Shown: positions 34,082 to 41,869 of the stretch, piece by piece
How the letters are laid out: each line of letters begins with the position of its first letter
Numbering within the stretch: position 1 is the first letter of the stretch
Source: Novosphingobium sp. PhB57
GTDB lineage: Bacteria > Pseudomonadota > Alphaproteobacteria > Sphingomonadales > Sphingomonadaceae
Length of the DNA stretch: 64,000 nt
Direction: 5' to 3'
Assembly: GCF_004342985.1 (NCBI RefSeq)
Contig: NZ_SMBO01000005.1
Span: 124,001-188,000, forward strand
The notes under the pieces: generated by a model
Database searches by the model: none
What the model saw: the letters and a program-made list of their open reading frames with translations, nothing else
Told to the model about the DNA's origin: nothing
Program-made: the position numbers and the translations under genes

Positions 34082-35235
34082 CCAGCATCCAGATCTCCTC
34101 CGCATTCGATTCCGGCAACATCGAAGTCCTTTCCATCGACGGCACCACCGCGCGACTCAAGATCCGCCCGGATCACGAATCGGACTTCCTCCAGTGGTTC
34201 CACTTCCGCGTCAGCGCCGCCCCCGGCCAGAGCATCGCGGGCGAGGAACTGACGCTGAAGATCACCGGCCTCAACGCCTCGGCCTATCCGCTGGGCTGGC
34301 CCGGATACCGCGCCTGCGCCTCGGAAGACCGCCAGTTCTGGGGCCGCGCCGAAACCACCTGGGACGGCGGCAAGGACGGCGGAACGCTCACCATCCGCCA
34401 CACGCCTGACAGCGAACTGGCCTGGTTCGCCTATTTCGCGCCCTATTCGATGGAGCGCCATCACGACCTCGTCGCCTCGCTCGCAGGGCTTGAGGAAGTG
34501 GACTACCGCCTGCTCGGCACCACGCTGGATGGCCGCCCGCTCGATTGCCTCTCCATGGGCGACGGACTCAAGCAGGTCTGGCTCTATGCCCGGCAGCATC
34601 CCGGCGAATCGATGGCCGAATGGTGGATGGAAGGCGCTCTGGAAGTGCTGGCCGATCCCGCCGATTCAGTCGGCCGTGAACTGCGCAAGCGGTGCCGCTT
34701 CCACGTCGTGCCCAACATGAACCCGGATGGTTCGGCGCGCGGCCACTTGCGCACCAATGCGGCGGGCGTGAACCTCAACCGCGAATGGGCCGAGCCCAGC
34801 GCCGAGAGGTCTCCCGAAGTGCTCGCGATCCTGGCCGCCATGGACGAAACCGGCGTGGACTTCGCCATGGACATCCACGGCGACGAAGCCATCCCCGCCG
34901 TTTTCCTGGCCGGTTTCGAGGGCATCCCCTCCCTCAAGGCCGAGCAGAAGCAGGGTTACGACCGCTACGCGACGATCCTGGAACGCCGCACGCCGGACTT
35001 CCAGACCCGCCTCGGCTACTCCACCGCCCAGCCGGGCAAGGGCAACCTGACGATGTCCACCAATCAGGTCGCCGAGCGCTTCGGCGCCGTGTCCATGACG
35101 CTGGAAATGCCGTTCAAGGACCATGACGAGGCCGCCGACCCGCGCCAGGGCTGGAGCCCGGAACGCTCGGCCCAGCTCGGCAAGGACTGCATGGGCGCGC
35201 TGCTGGAATGGCTGGTCGAGCAGGACGGCAAGTAA
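34078..35235 (+). CDS. M14-family zinc carboxypeptidase (cytosolic carboxypeptidase-like)
   Basis: Protein of 385 residues. An N-terminal beta-sandwich (residues 1-120, [21 protein letters not shown] spread over its middle) precedes the catalytic domain, the architecture of the CCP/M14D subfamily. Zinc ligands are His and Glu in [13 protein letters not shown], and a second His in [12 protein letters not shown]. The substrate Arg region is [15 protein letters not shown] with NLNREW, and the catalytic Glu is in [10 protein letters not shown]. No signal peptide, so it acts in the cytoplasm. Eukaryotic relatives trim C-terminal glutamates from proteins; the bacterial substrate is unknown. Co-translated with the DUF4136 lipoprotein. 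Confidence 0.9.
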   Translation: MTSIQISSAFDSGNIEVLSIDGTTARLKIRPDHESDFLQWFHFRVSAAPGQSIAGEELTLKITGLNASAYPLGWPGYRACASEDRQFWGRAETTWDGGKDGGTLTIRHTPDSELAWFAYFAPYSMERHHDLVASLAGLEEVDYRLLGTTLDGRPLDCLSMGDGLKQVWLYARQHPGESMAEWWMEGALEVLADPADSVGRELRKRCRFHVVPNMNPDGSARGHLRTNAAGVNLNREWAEPSAERSPEVLAILAAMDETGVDFAMDIHGDEAIPAVFLAGFEGIPSLKAEQKQGYDRYATILERRTPDFQTRLGYSTAQPGKGNLTMSTNQVAERFGAVSMTLEMPFKDHDEAADPRQGWSPERSAQLGKDCMGALLEWLVEQDGK

Positions 35236-35248
35236 GAACGGCCGCGCC

Positions 35249-35283
35249 GGCTTGGGACGCCTGAAGGTTCGGCATCCCAAGCC
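35249..35283. terminator. terminator-like hairpin between converging M14 and hydrolase genes
   Basis: GGCTTGGGA at 35249-35257 pairs exactly with TCCCAAGCC at 35275-35283 around a 17-nt loop. It lies between two converging genes and probably ends one or both transcripts. Confidence 0.6.
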
Positions 35284-35316
35284 CGCCGCGGTGAAGGGAA
35301 CTACCCGTTCACCGGA

Positions 35317-35949
35317 TCAGATCCCGGCCCACTGCCGCAGGGCCTGCCTGACGGCGAGGTTCTCGTCGTAGCTCCAGGACGGCGAGACGGCGGCCGCCGG
35401 CACTTCGCCGAGCACGCTCTGCAGCATCATCCAGCCCGAGGCCCAGTCGCCGCGCGTGTCGTCGCAGACGGGGAACGAATCCCAGTCCTTGGCCAGCCGG
35501 ATCATCGAGCGTTGCTGCGCCATCGACGCATCCAGATCGCCGACCATGAACGAAGTGAAGGGCAGCGCCTGGCGCGGACAGGCGCCGAAGCGCGAAAGGC
35601 GGCGGTCAGCACCCGGCAGGTCCATGTTCGGCGGATTGACGACGATCGCGCCGAGCACCGGGTTTTCCGCGCCCAGTCCCTCGAACTCCACCCACCAGGC
35701 AAGCGCGAGGGCGGCGATGTCGTCAGTGACGATCACCACCGGCCGGTCGGCACGGCGAACCGCGAGGTTGAGCTTGTTGACCCAGGTATTGCGATGCGGC
35801 TCGTCCCAGAGGCCCAGCTCCAGCACCCGGCAATGCTCGCTCCAGCGCGCCCAGCGGTTCATCCAGTGCCCTTCGGCAAGGGGCGCGCCGGGCACCAGGA
35901 GAATCAGCGGCACATGGTCCTGCGCACGGGGATAACGGTAGTGTGTCAT
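35317..35949 (-). CDS. RBBP9/YdeN-like alpha/beta hydrolase fold protein lacking the catalytic residues
   Basis: Protein of 210 residues with the overall layout of the RBBP9 (DUF452/YdeN) serine-hydrolase family: an early VPGAP-x-EGHW motif, WVNKLNLAV, then RPVVIVTDDIAALALAWW where the nucleophile loop should be. There the usual HSxG is DDIA (Asp76-Asp77), so the serine is absent. The usual GHIN histidine near the C-terminus is also replaced (CDDTRGDWASGWM keeps only the GDW...GW context). ATG 35949 is preferred to an upstream in-frame ATG. A binding or regulatory role is likelier than hydrolysis. Confidence 0.72.
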   Translation of the reverse strand: MTHYRYPRAQDHVPLILLVPGAPLAEGHWMNRWARWSEHCRVLELGLWDEPHRNTWVNKLNLAVRRADRPVVIVTDDIAALALAWWVEFEGLGAENPVLGAIVVNPPNMDLPGADRRLSRFGACPRQALPFTSFMVGDLDASMAQQRSMIRLAKDWDSFPVCDDTRGDWASGWMMLQSVLGEVPAAAVSPSWSYDENLAVRQALRQWAGI

Positions 35950-36069
35950 GGGGTGCTCCAACGCTGTTGGGGATACCGCCGGTCGACTCTGTCTACGTCC
36001 CGACTAGACGCACCATAACTCAACTGATTTGGTTGACAATAGGATTCCGACAAAGCGATGCGCTGCCGC

Positions 36070-36127
36070 GCCGCTCCGAAAGGGCCGAGCGGCCGTGCGT
36101 GCATCGCTCAAAGGGGGGAAACCCCTT
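36070..36127. terminator. two hairpins downstream of cdd
   Basis: GCCGCTC at 36070-36076 pairs with GAGCGGC at 36087-36093. AAGGGG at 36111-36116 pairs with CCCCTT at 36122-36127. Both lie just after the cdd stop on the minus strand, in the 181-bp gap before the hydrolase gene; the second could serve as a terminator. The remainder of the gap must contain the hydrolase promoter, but no motif is clear. Confidence 0.45.
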
Positions 36128-36130
36128 GGC

Positions 36131-36568
36131 CTACAGGAGGTTGGCAGGTCCGAAAGCGTGAGGGAGCAGCGCGGACAGCCTCGTTTCCAGCACACCTTCC
36201 GCGCCGTCGCACCAGACCACCGGGTCGGTGCCGCCGATCTGGGCGATCTCGTTGAGGATCTGGCGGCAGCGTCCGCAGGGGGTGACGGTATCGCCCTGCC
36301 CCGCCGCGCCCGGAGCGCCGCCGGTCACGGCCACGGCTTCCAGCTTTCCGGGCTGCCCGGACGACAGGATCGCGGAAACCGCAACCGTCTCGGCGCATAG
36401 CGACAGGCCGTAGCTGGCGTTTTCGACATTGGCACCGGTGACCACCGAGCCGTCCGCCATGAGCAGCGCGGCGCCGACATGGAACTTCGAATAGGGCGCA
36501 TAGGCGCGCGACGCGGCCTCGCGCGCGGCCACGAGCAGGGCGTCGCGCTGTTGAGTGGTGAAAGTCAT
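36131..36568 (-). CDS. cdd: cytidine deaminase
   Basis: Zinc enzyme of 145 residues converting cytidine and deoxycytidine to uridine forms for pyrimidine salvage. The motifs are YSKFHVGAAL, NVENASYGLSLCAET with Cys58 and Glu60 (proton shuttle), and PCGRCRQIL with Cys98 and Cys101 (zinc). The usual Arg after CAE is Thr. ATG 36568 overlaps the stop of the upstream GH25-like gene by 4 nt, so the true reading frame starts here rather than far upstream. Confidence 0.94.
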   Translation of the reverse strand: MTFTTQQRDALLVAAREAASRAYAPYSKFHVGAALLMADGSVVTGANVENASYGLSLCAETVAVSAILSSGQPGKLEAVAVTGGAPGAAGQGDTVTPCGRCRQILNEIAQIGGTDPVVWCDGAEGVLETRLSALLPHAFGPANLL

Positions 36569-37284
36569 GGCTGCACCACTACCCAGCGCAGCCCCCCTTG
36601 CGCAATCTCGCTCGCGAGCGAGCCGTTCGCCGTCCACAGGGACCACGGCCGGCCGCCATAGTCGGGCAGCATGCGATCGCGCACCAGCCAGAGGTTGCGA
36701 TCCAGCTTGGCCGCGATGCGGTAGCGGTCCTCGAAAGCCTTGCTGACCTTGAGAATCACCGGCTTGCCTGCGTGCGTCTCGATCTGGTTGATGAAAGTCA
36801 TCAACTCGCTTTCGACTTTGGCGTCGGACACGTTGGTGGGGCAGCCGTCCGCCAGGATGTCGAGGTCGATGGCCGGCGGCAGCAATGCCGAATCGCGCGG
36901 CACGGTGGTGACGAAATTGGCGGACTGCATTTCCGCCGGCTGGCAGGGATCGTAGCGGTGGACGGCCCCCACTTGCAGCCCCGCCGCCTTGGCCGCCACG
37001 AAATTGGCGACGAAGCGCGGATCGCGCGCAAAGGCGCTGACGCTGGCGCTGGCATCGATATAGGCGAAGTCCACGCCGACCGCCTTGAGCGACTTCCAGT
37101 TCACCTCGCCGTCGGCGGCGCCGATTTCCACGCCCTGCATGGGATAGATCGAACGATCGGGCGTCCAGTGGCGCAGATGCCACCAGCCCCAGCCCCCGGC
37201 GACAAGCGCCAGCAGCAACAGCACCGCGGCGATACGCCACAGGATGCGCGCGCGCGCCTTGGCGGCCGAACCCTTCCTCGTCAT
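36565..37284 (-). CDS. membrane-anchored GH25 (lysozyme)-like protein
   Basis: Protein of 239 residues. A basic N-terminus and one transmembrane segment (about residues 15-33, LLLLALVAGGWGW) are followed by a periplasmic GH25-like TIM barrel: GVEIGAADGEVNWKSLKAVGVDFAYIDAS is spread over residues 51-79, and PPAIDLDIL is at 136-144. In typical GH25 muramidases the catalytic motif is Asp-x-Glu; here it reads Asp140-Leu-Asp142, so activity is doubtful or altered. YPMQGV near residue 47 replaces the usual GIDVS. It overlaps cdd by ATGA and follows UPF0262 by 13 nt. Confidence 0.75.
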   Translation of the reverse strand: MTRKGSAAKARARILWRIAAVLLLLALVAGGWGWWHLRHWTPDRSIYPMQGVEIGAADGEVNWKSLKAVGVDFAYIDASASVSAFARDPRFVANFVAAKAAGLQVGAVHRYDPCQPAEMQSANFVTTVPRDSALLPPAIDLDILADGCPTNVSDAKVESELMTFINQIETHAGKPVILKVSKAFEDRYRIAAKLDRNLWLVRDRMLPDYGGRPWSLWTANGSLASEIAQGGLRWVVVQP

Positions 37285-37297
37285 CGTGAAGCCCCCT

Positions 37298-37780
37298 TCA
37301 GCCGCGAATATGCAGGACGCAGATCAGCGTGAAAAGCCTGCGTGCGGTGGGGTGATCGGTGGCGACCTTGCCATCCAGCCTTTCGAGCAGGAGTTCGGCC
37401 GCCGAATCGTGGATGCCGCGCCGGGCCATGTCGATCGTCTCGATTTCCTGGGCGGAAGCCTTGCGAATCGCCTGGTAGTAGCTTTCGCAAACGGCGAAAT
37501 ATTCGCGCACGGGCCGGCGGAAACGGGCCAGCCCCAGCATCATGGTCTCCAGCGGATTGCCGGATTCGTCGCCCAGTTCCAGCGAGAGGCGACCGTCGCG
37601 AACGGAGAGGCGCAGCCGGTAGGGCCCCTCGTGCCCCGCCTCGAAGGCGCGGACCGGCTTGAAGACGTTGTCTTCGATGAGGTCGAAAATGGCAATGCGC
37701 CGTTCCTGCTCGATATCGGCGTTGCGCCACAGGATGGTCGCGTCGTCCAGCTCGATATGGGAGATGCGCGGATCGGACAT
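37298..37780 (-). CDS. UPF0262 family protein
   Basis: Protein of 160 residues, conserved in alphaproteobacteria and of unknown function. Family features are RISHIELDDATILWRN at the start, ERRIAIFDLIEDN, YRLRLSVRDGRLSLEL, and REYFAVCESYYQAIR with ETIDMARRGIHDSAAELLLERL (split) in the helical half. No signal peptide or membrane segment. ATG 37780 marks the beginning of the conserved part. It is first in a short operon with the GH25-like gene and cdd, and divergent from dnaB. Confidence 0.85.
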   Translation of the reverse strand: MSDPRISHIELDDATILWRNADIEQERRIAIFDLIEDNVFKPVRAFEAGHEGPYRLRLSVRDGRLSLELGDESGNPLETMMLGLARFRRPVREYFAVCESYYQAIRKASAQEIETIDMARRGIHDSAAELLLERLDGKVATDHPTARRLFTLICVLHIRG

Positions 37781-37959
37781 GTTCCCTTGCCCTTTACGCG
37801 TTCGCAGCATGGGGTCGCAAGGGGCGTTGTTGCGTGGGCGTTTTTGTCCGACCGCACGGTCAGGCAAAAACAGGCGCCCGCCCGATTCGAGCGGCACCGG
37901 ATGTCGAAGGCGCCCCCGGGGGAGATGTCATCCCGGCCCAAAACCGCTCCTCAACACCC

Positions 37960-37968
37960 TGTGGATTA
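37960..37968. promoter_or_regulatory. DnaA-box-like 9-mer upstream of dnaB
   Basis: TGTGGATTA differs by one base from the reverse of the consensus DnaA box (TGTGGATAA). It is single and lies 60 bp before the dnaB start, so it is more suited to transcriptional control than to replication initiation. A chance match is possible. The 247-bp divergent interval between UPF0262 and dnaB holds no other recognisable motif. Confidence 0.3.
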
Positions 37969-38027
37969 ATATCACTCTTCTGCTCGCTTGCTGCCGGGGG
38001 GCGAGATGGGGCATTGTCCGCCCCCTC

Positions 38028-39539
38028 ATGTCACAACAAGCCGCCATTGCCCTCGCACCCGAGGCCGAAGCCCGCAGTCTGCCCGCCAACGTCGAGGCCG
38101 AGGCCGCATTCCTGGGCGCCGTCCTGATCGACAACCGGGTGATCGAGGAACTGCAGACGCAGCTCACCCCGATGCACTTCTACGAACCGGTCCATGCCCG
38201 GATCTACGAGCGCATCCTGCAACTGCTCGATCGCAAGGCGGTGGTGACGCCGGTTACCCTGCGCCCCTATTTCGAATCGGACGAAGCGCTGAAGGCGCTG
38301 GGCGGCGTGTCCTACCTCGCCCGCCTCACGGCCGACGGACAGGGCCTGCTGGCCCCGCGCGAGCTGGCGGACCAGATCTACGACCTTGCCCTGCTGCGCG
38401 AACTGATCTCGGTGGGCCGCAATCTCGTGGCCGAGGCGATGGACACCTCCGAATCGGTCGAACCGATGGAGCAGGTGGAACGCGCGGAAGCCGCACTGTA
38501 CAAAGTGGCCGAAGGCGCCTCGACCGCGAACGAGGCCAAGAGCTTCGCCGCCGCCACCCGCACCGCCATCGGCGCCATCGAGAAGGCGTTCAATTCGGGC
38601 GGCCATATCTCGGGCAAGACCACGGGCCTCAATTCGGTCAACGGCAAGATCGGCGGCCTGCACGATTCCGACCTTATCATCCTTGCCGGCCGTCCCGGCA
38701 TGGGCAAGACCTCGCTCGTCACCAACATCGCCTTCAATGCCTCCGACCGGCTCCAGCGCGACCTGGCTGACGGCATTCCGGCCGAGAAATCGGTCGGCGC
38801 GGCAACGGCCTTCTTCAGCCTGGAAATGAGCGCCGACCAGCTGGCCACGCGTATCCTGGCAGAGCAGTCGGGCATCAGCTCCGAAGCGCTGCGCATGGGC
38901 AAGATCAGCCGCGAGGATTTCCAGCAGCTCTCCTTCGCCAGCCAGCGCCTGGCCGAACTGCCGCTCTATATCGACGATACGCCCGGCCTCACCATCGCCG
39001 GCCTGCGCACCCGTGCGCGCCGCCTGAAGCGCCGCCACAATATCGGCCTGGTGATCATCGACTACCTGCAGCTGCTCCAGGGCTCGGGCCGCGCCAACGA
39101 CAACCGCGTCAACGAAATCTCGGAAATCTCGCGCGGATTGAAAACGCTCGCCAAGGAACTGCACGTTCCGGTGATCGCGCTGTCCCAGCTCAGCCGTGCG
39201 GTGGAATCGCGCGAGGACAAGCGGCCGATGCTTTCCGACCTTCGCGAATCGGGCTCGATCGAGCAGGACGCGGACATGGTCTGGTTCGTGTTCCGCGAGG
39301 ATTACTACGCCAAGGGCGTCGAACCGCGCGAACCCGGCGACAACGATCCGCCAGACGTCCACGCCAAGTGGAACGAATGGCGCGAACACATGGAGCGCAT
39401 CACTGGCCTGTCCGAGCTGATCATCGCCAAGCAGCGCCACGGCGCCACCGGGAAGGTGCGCCTGCGCTTCGAGGCGCGGATCACCAAGTTCTCCGATCTG
39501 GCCGACGACGACATGCGCGCGGCGTTCGAAAGCGACTGA
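38028..39539 (+). CDS. dnaB: replicative DNA helicase DnaB
   Basis: Hexameric 5'-3' helicase of 503 residues. The N-terminal primase-interacting domain (PANVEAEAAFLGAVLIDNRV, then HARIYERILQLLDR) is joined by a linker to the RecA-like domain. Walker A is AGRPGMGKTS at about residue 221, with FFSLEMSADQLATRIL, Walker B VIIDYLQLLQG, ALSQLSRAVE and the arginine-finger region following. No intein is present. ATG 38028 begins the conserved protein; in-frame sequence farther upstream is not conserved and crosses the promoter region. Confidence 0.96.
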   Translation: MSQQAAIALAPEAEARSLPANVEAEAAFLGAVLIDNRVIEELQTQLTPMHFYEPVHARIYERILQLLDRKAVVTPVTLRPYFESDEALKALGGVSYLARLTADGQGLLAPRELADQIYDLALLRELISVGRNLVAEAMDTSESVEPMEQVERAEAALYKVAEGASTANEAKSFAAATRTAIGAIEKAFNSGGHISGKTTGLNSVNGKIGGLHDSDLIILAGRPGMGKTSLVTNIAFNASDRLQRDLADGIPAEKSVGAATAFFSLEMSADQLATRILAEQSGISSEALRMGKISREDFQQLSFASQRLAELPLYIDDTPGLTIAGLRTRARRLKRRHNIGLVIIDYLQLLQGSGRANDNRVNEISEISRGLKTLAKELHVPVIALSQLSRAVESREDKRPMLSDLRESGSIEQDADMVWFVFREDYYAKGVEPREPGDNDPPDVHAKWNEWREHMERITGLSELIIAKQRHGATGKVRLRFEARITKFSDLADDDMRAAFESD

Positions 39540-39570
39540 CCATTCCCACGGGCAAGCCGAAAAGGATACG

Positions 39571-40311
39571 ATGAGCGACCAGAAAGTCCTGCTTCTCGCC
39601 GGCGGCAGCGGTTCGATCGGCAGTGCCATCGCCCGCCAGGCCCTGGCCCATGGCTGGAAGGTCGCTCTTCATGGACGCACCCAGGAAAAAGTGACGGCGC
39701 TCGTCACCGGGCTTTCCTACCTTGGCACCGTGGACGGCTTCATTGCCGATGTCTGGGAAGAGGACGCGGCGGAAACCCTGATCGCCGAGGTGGGCGAGCA
39801 ATATGGCCGGATCGACGCGGTGATCGATTGCGTCTCCACCGGGCCGCTCGGCATAACCGGACTGCTACCCGAGACCGCGCCCGAGACCTTCGGTGATTTC
39901 CTCAATGTCTCCGTCGGCTGGGTCGAGCGGCTCGCGCTCGCCAGCTACGGTTTCCTGGGAACGCAGGGCGGCACGTTCATCGCCCTCGTCTCCGACGCGG
40001 GAATCTACGCGGCGGCGCGCCAGAGCCTGATCGGCGCAGCCCGGGCCGGGACCATCGGCTTCGTGCGCAATTTCGCCGTCGAAGCCGCGCGTGACGGCAT
40101 CCGCGCCCACGCCCTGTCCACCAGCTTCGTCGAGGGCAGCGAAAGCGCCATCCGCATGGGATCGGAGCGGATGGCCCGCGCCGCCCGCCGCGCCGGCCTG
40201 GGGCTGCCGACCGCGGACGACATCGCGCCGCTGGCCCTGTTCCTCTGTTCCGACGGGGCCGCGAAGATCACCGGACAAGTCATCAGCGTGAACGGCGGCC
40301 TGAACGCCTGA
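39571..40311 (+). CDS. SDR-family protein with altered catalytic motif
   Basis: Short-chain dehydrogenase/reductase fold of 246 residues. The cofactor motif is AGGSGSIGSAIA (residues 10-21) and Ser141 in ALVSDAG matches the catalytic Ser. Where family members have YxxxK, the sequence is Ile154-Gly-Ala-Ala-Arg158, so both Tyr and Lys are missing. The C-terminal CSDGAAKITGQVISVNGG is normal. The protein can probably bind a nucleotide but may not act as a standard oxidoreductase. Thirty-one bp after dnaB, so it may be cotranscribed. Confidence 0.82.
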   Translation: MSDQKVLLLAGGSGSIGSAIARQALAHGWKVALHGRTQEKVTALVTGLSYLGTVDGFIADVWEEDAAETLIAEVGEQYGRIDAVIDCVSTGPLGITGLLPETAPETFGDFLNVSVGWVERLALASYGFLGTQGGTFIALVSDAGIYAAARQSLIGAARAGTIGFVRNFAVEAARDGIRAHALSTSFVEGSESAIRMGSERMARAARRAGLGLPTADDIAPLALFLCSDGAAKITGQVISVNGGLNA

Positions 40312-40359
40312 GGATTCGCGACCCGCGAATTAGGGGCGCGGGCCGGTGCCGTCTCAAGA

Positions 40360-40380
40360 AATGCCCCCATGGGCATTGTT
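40360..40380. terminator. hairpin between the converging SDR and aminotransferase genes
   Basis: AATGCCC (40360-40366) and GGGCATT (40371-40377) form a 7-bp stem with a CCAT loop, followed by GTT on the plus strand and an A-rich flank on the other side. A second small stem, ATTCGCG/CGCGAAT, lies at 40314-40330 just after the SDR stop. Termination in both directions is plausible. Confidence 0.6.
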
Positions 40381-40399
40381 CAAAGATCGCGCGCGCGTT

Positions 40400-41578
40400 T
40401 CATCCGGCCAACGCATGCCGAAACCGTGCAAGGCGCTGCACGGCCTCGTCCAGCACTTCCGCCGGCTTGGTGAAGCAGAAGCGGACCAAATGGCCCGGTG
40501 CCTGCGCCCCCTGGTAGAGCGCGGAAACCGGCACGGTCGCCACCCCGGCCTCCACCACCGCCCGCTCGCTGAAAGTCCGGTCCGCAAGGCCGATGCCCGA
40601 AGCGGACAAGTCGACATTGAGGAACCAGGTCGCCGCGTTCGGCAGAACGACGAAGCCCGCCTGCGCCAGCCCCGCCTTCAGCTGCTCGCGGGATTCCGCC
40701 CATTGCGCCCGTTGACCCGCCAGCACGGCGTCCGGCAGCGAGAGCCCTTCCGCAACGGCCCATTGCAGCGGCACCGCCGTGGCATAAGTCAGGAACTGGT
40801 GCGCGCGCGAAATCGCCGTGCCCAGCGCATCGGCCGCGATCATCCAGCCGATCTTCCAGCCCGTCAGCCCGAAGATCTTGCCTGCCGAGCCGATCTTCAC
40901 CGTCCGGTCGGCCATGCCGGGGAACGCCATGAGCGAGCGGTGCGGAACCCCGTCGAAACGCACATCTTCCCAGACCTCGTCGCTGATCGCGATGAGATCG
41001 TGCGCGGTGCAGACCCGCGCGATCGCGGCGAGTTCCTCGTGGCTGGCGACCGTGCCCGCCGGGTTGAGCGGGTCGTTGAACATCAGCGCCCGCGTCCGCG
41101 GCGTGATCGCTGCCTCCAGCGCCTCGGCAGGGTAGCGGAATTCCGGCGGCAGCAGCGGGATCGAGATGGGAACGCCGCCCGCCCGGCGCACCAGCGGCGC
41201 ATAGGCGTCATAAGCGGGCTGGAACAGGATCACCTCGTCCCCCGGCTGCACGAAGGCGAAGATGGCCGCAGCCAGCGCCTCCGTCGCGCCCGAGGTCACG
41301 GTGACTTGCTCCGCGGTAACCGGCAGGCCCTGGCGCCGCCCGTAATAGCCGCAGATCGCCTCGCGCAGTTCGATCAGGCCCGCGCCGGGCGGATACTGGT
41401 TCGACCGTTCGAACAGGGCGCGGCTTGCCGCCTCCAGCAGGGCGGGCGGGGGCGTCCCGTCCGGAAATCCCTGCCCCAGGTTGATCGCCCCATGTTCGCG
41501 CGCGAGCGCCGACATGCGGTCGAACACCGTGCGCTCCATTTCCGCATAGACCGGATGAATGCGGTCGGCTGTCTTCAT
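40400..41578 (-). CDS. PLP-dependent aminotransferase (class I/II)
   Basis: Fold-type I aminotransferase of 392 residues. The N-terminal INLGQGFPDGTPP, NQYPPGAGLIELREAIC and TSGATEALAAAI are typical. LMFNDPLNPAG and ISDEVWEDVRFDG place the Asn and Asp that hold PLP, and the Schiff-base lysine lies in KIGSAGKIFGLTGWKIG. The C-terminal Arg is in HLVRFCFTK. It resembles the kynurenine/methionine aminotransferase (YbdL-type) branch, but the substrate is not certain. ATG 41578 is the first codon before the conserved HPVYAEME segment. Confidence 0.86.
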   Translation of the reverse strand: MKTADRIHPVYAEMERTVFDRMSALAREHGAINLGQGFPDGTPPPALLEAASRALFERSNQYPPGAGLIELREAICGYYGRRQGLPVTAEQVTVTSGATEALAAAIFAFVQPGDEVILFQPAYDAYAPLVRRAGGVPISIPLLPPEFRYPAEALEAAITPRTRALMFNDPLNPAGTVASHEELAAIARVCTAHDLIAISDEVWEDVRFDGVPHRSLMAFPGMADRTVKIGSAGKIFGLTGWKIGWMIAADALGTAISRAHQFLTYATAVPLQWAVAEGLSLPDAVLAGQRAQWAESREQLKAGLAQAGFVVLPNAATWFLNVDLSASGIGLADRTFSERAVVEAGVATVPVSALYQGAQAPGHLVRFCFTKPAEVLDEAVQRLARFRHALAG

Positions 41579-41869
41579 GCCCGCAGGGGCTCCCCATCTT
41601 GTCCGGGCCGTTGCCACGCCAGTGCCCGGCCCTCCGGCGCCTTACCTCCGACAAACCGCCCGCGAGAGCAAGAGCGCTGCACGCCGGAGCGAAATCGGCG
41701 AGAACCGCGCCGAATGCCCGAACCGCAGGGAACCAGCGCGCCCACCACGCGTCATTGGCTTGATGGAAATCGCCTTCCGCTTGCGCCGGGGAGGATACAG
41801 CACGCACACATCCCCGCGCAGCCCGGACGGACACTCGCTGCTCCCGGCGAAGCGAGAGACTTGCCCGAC

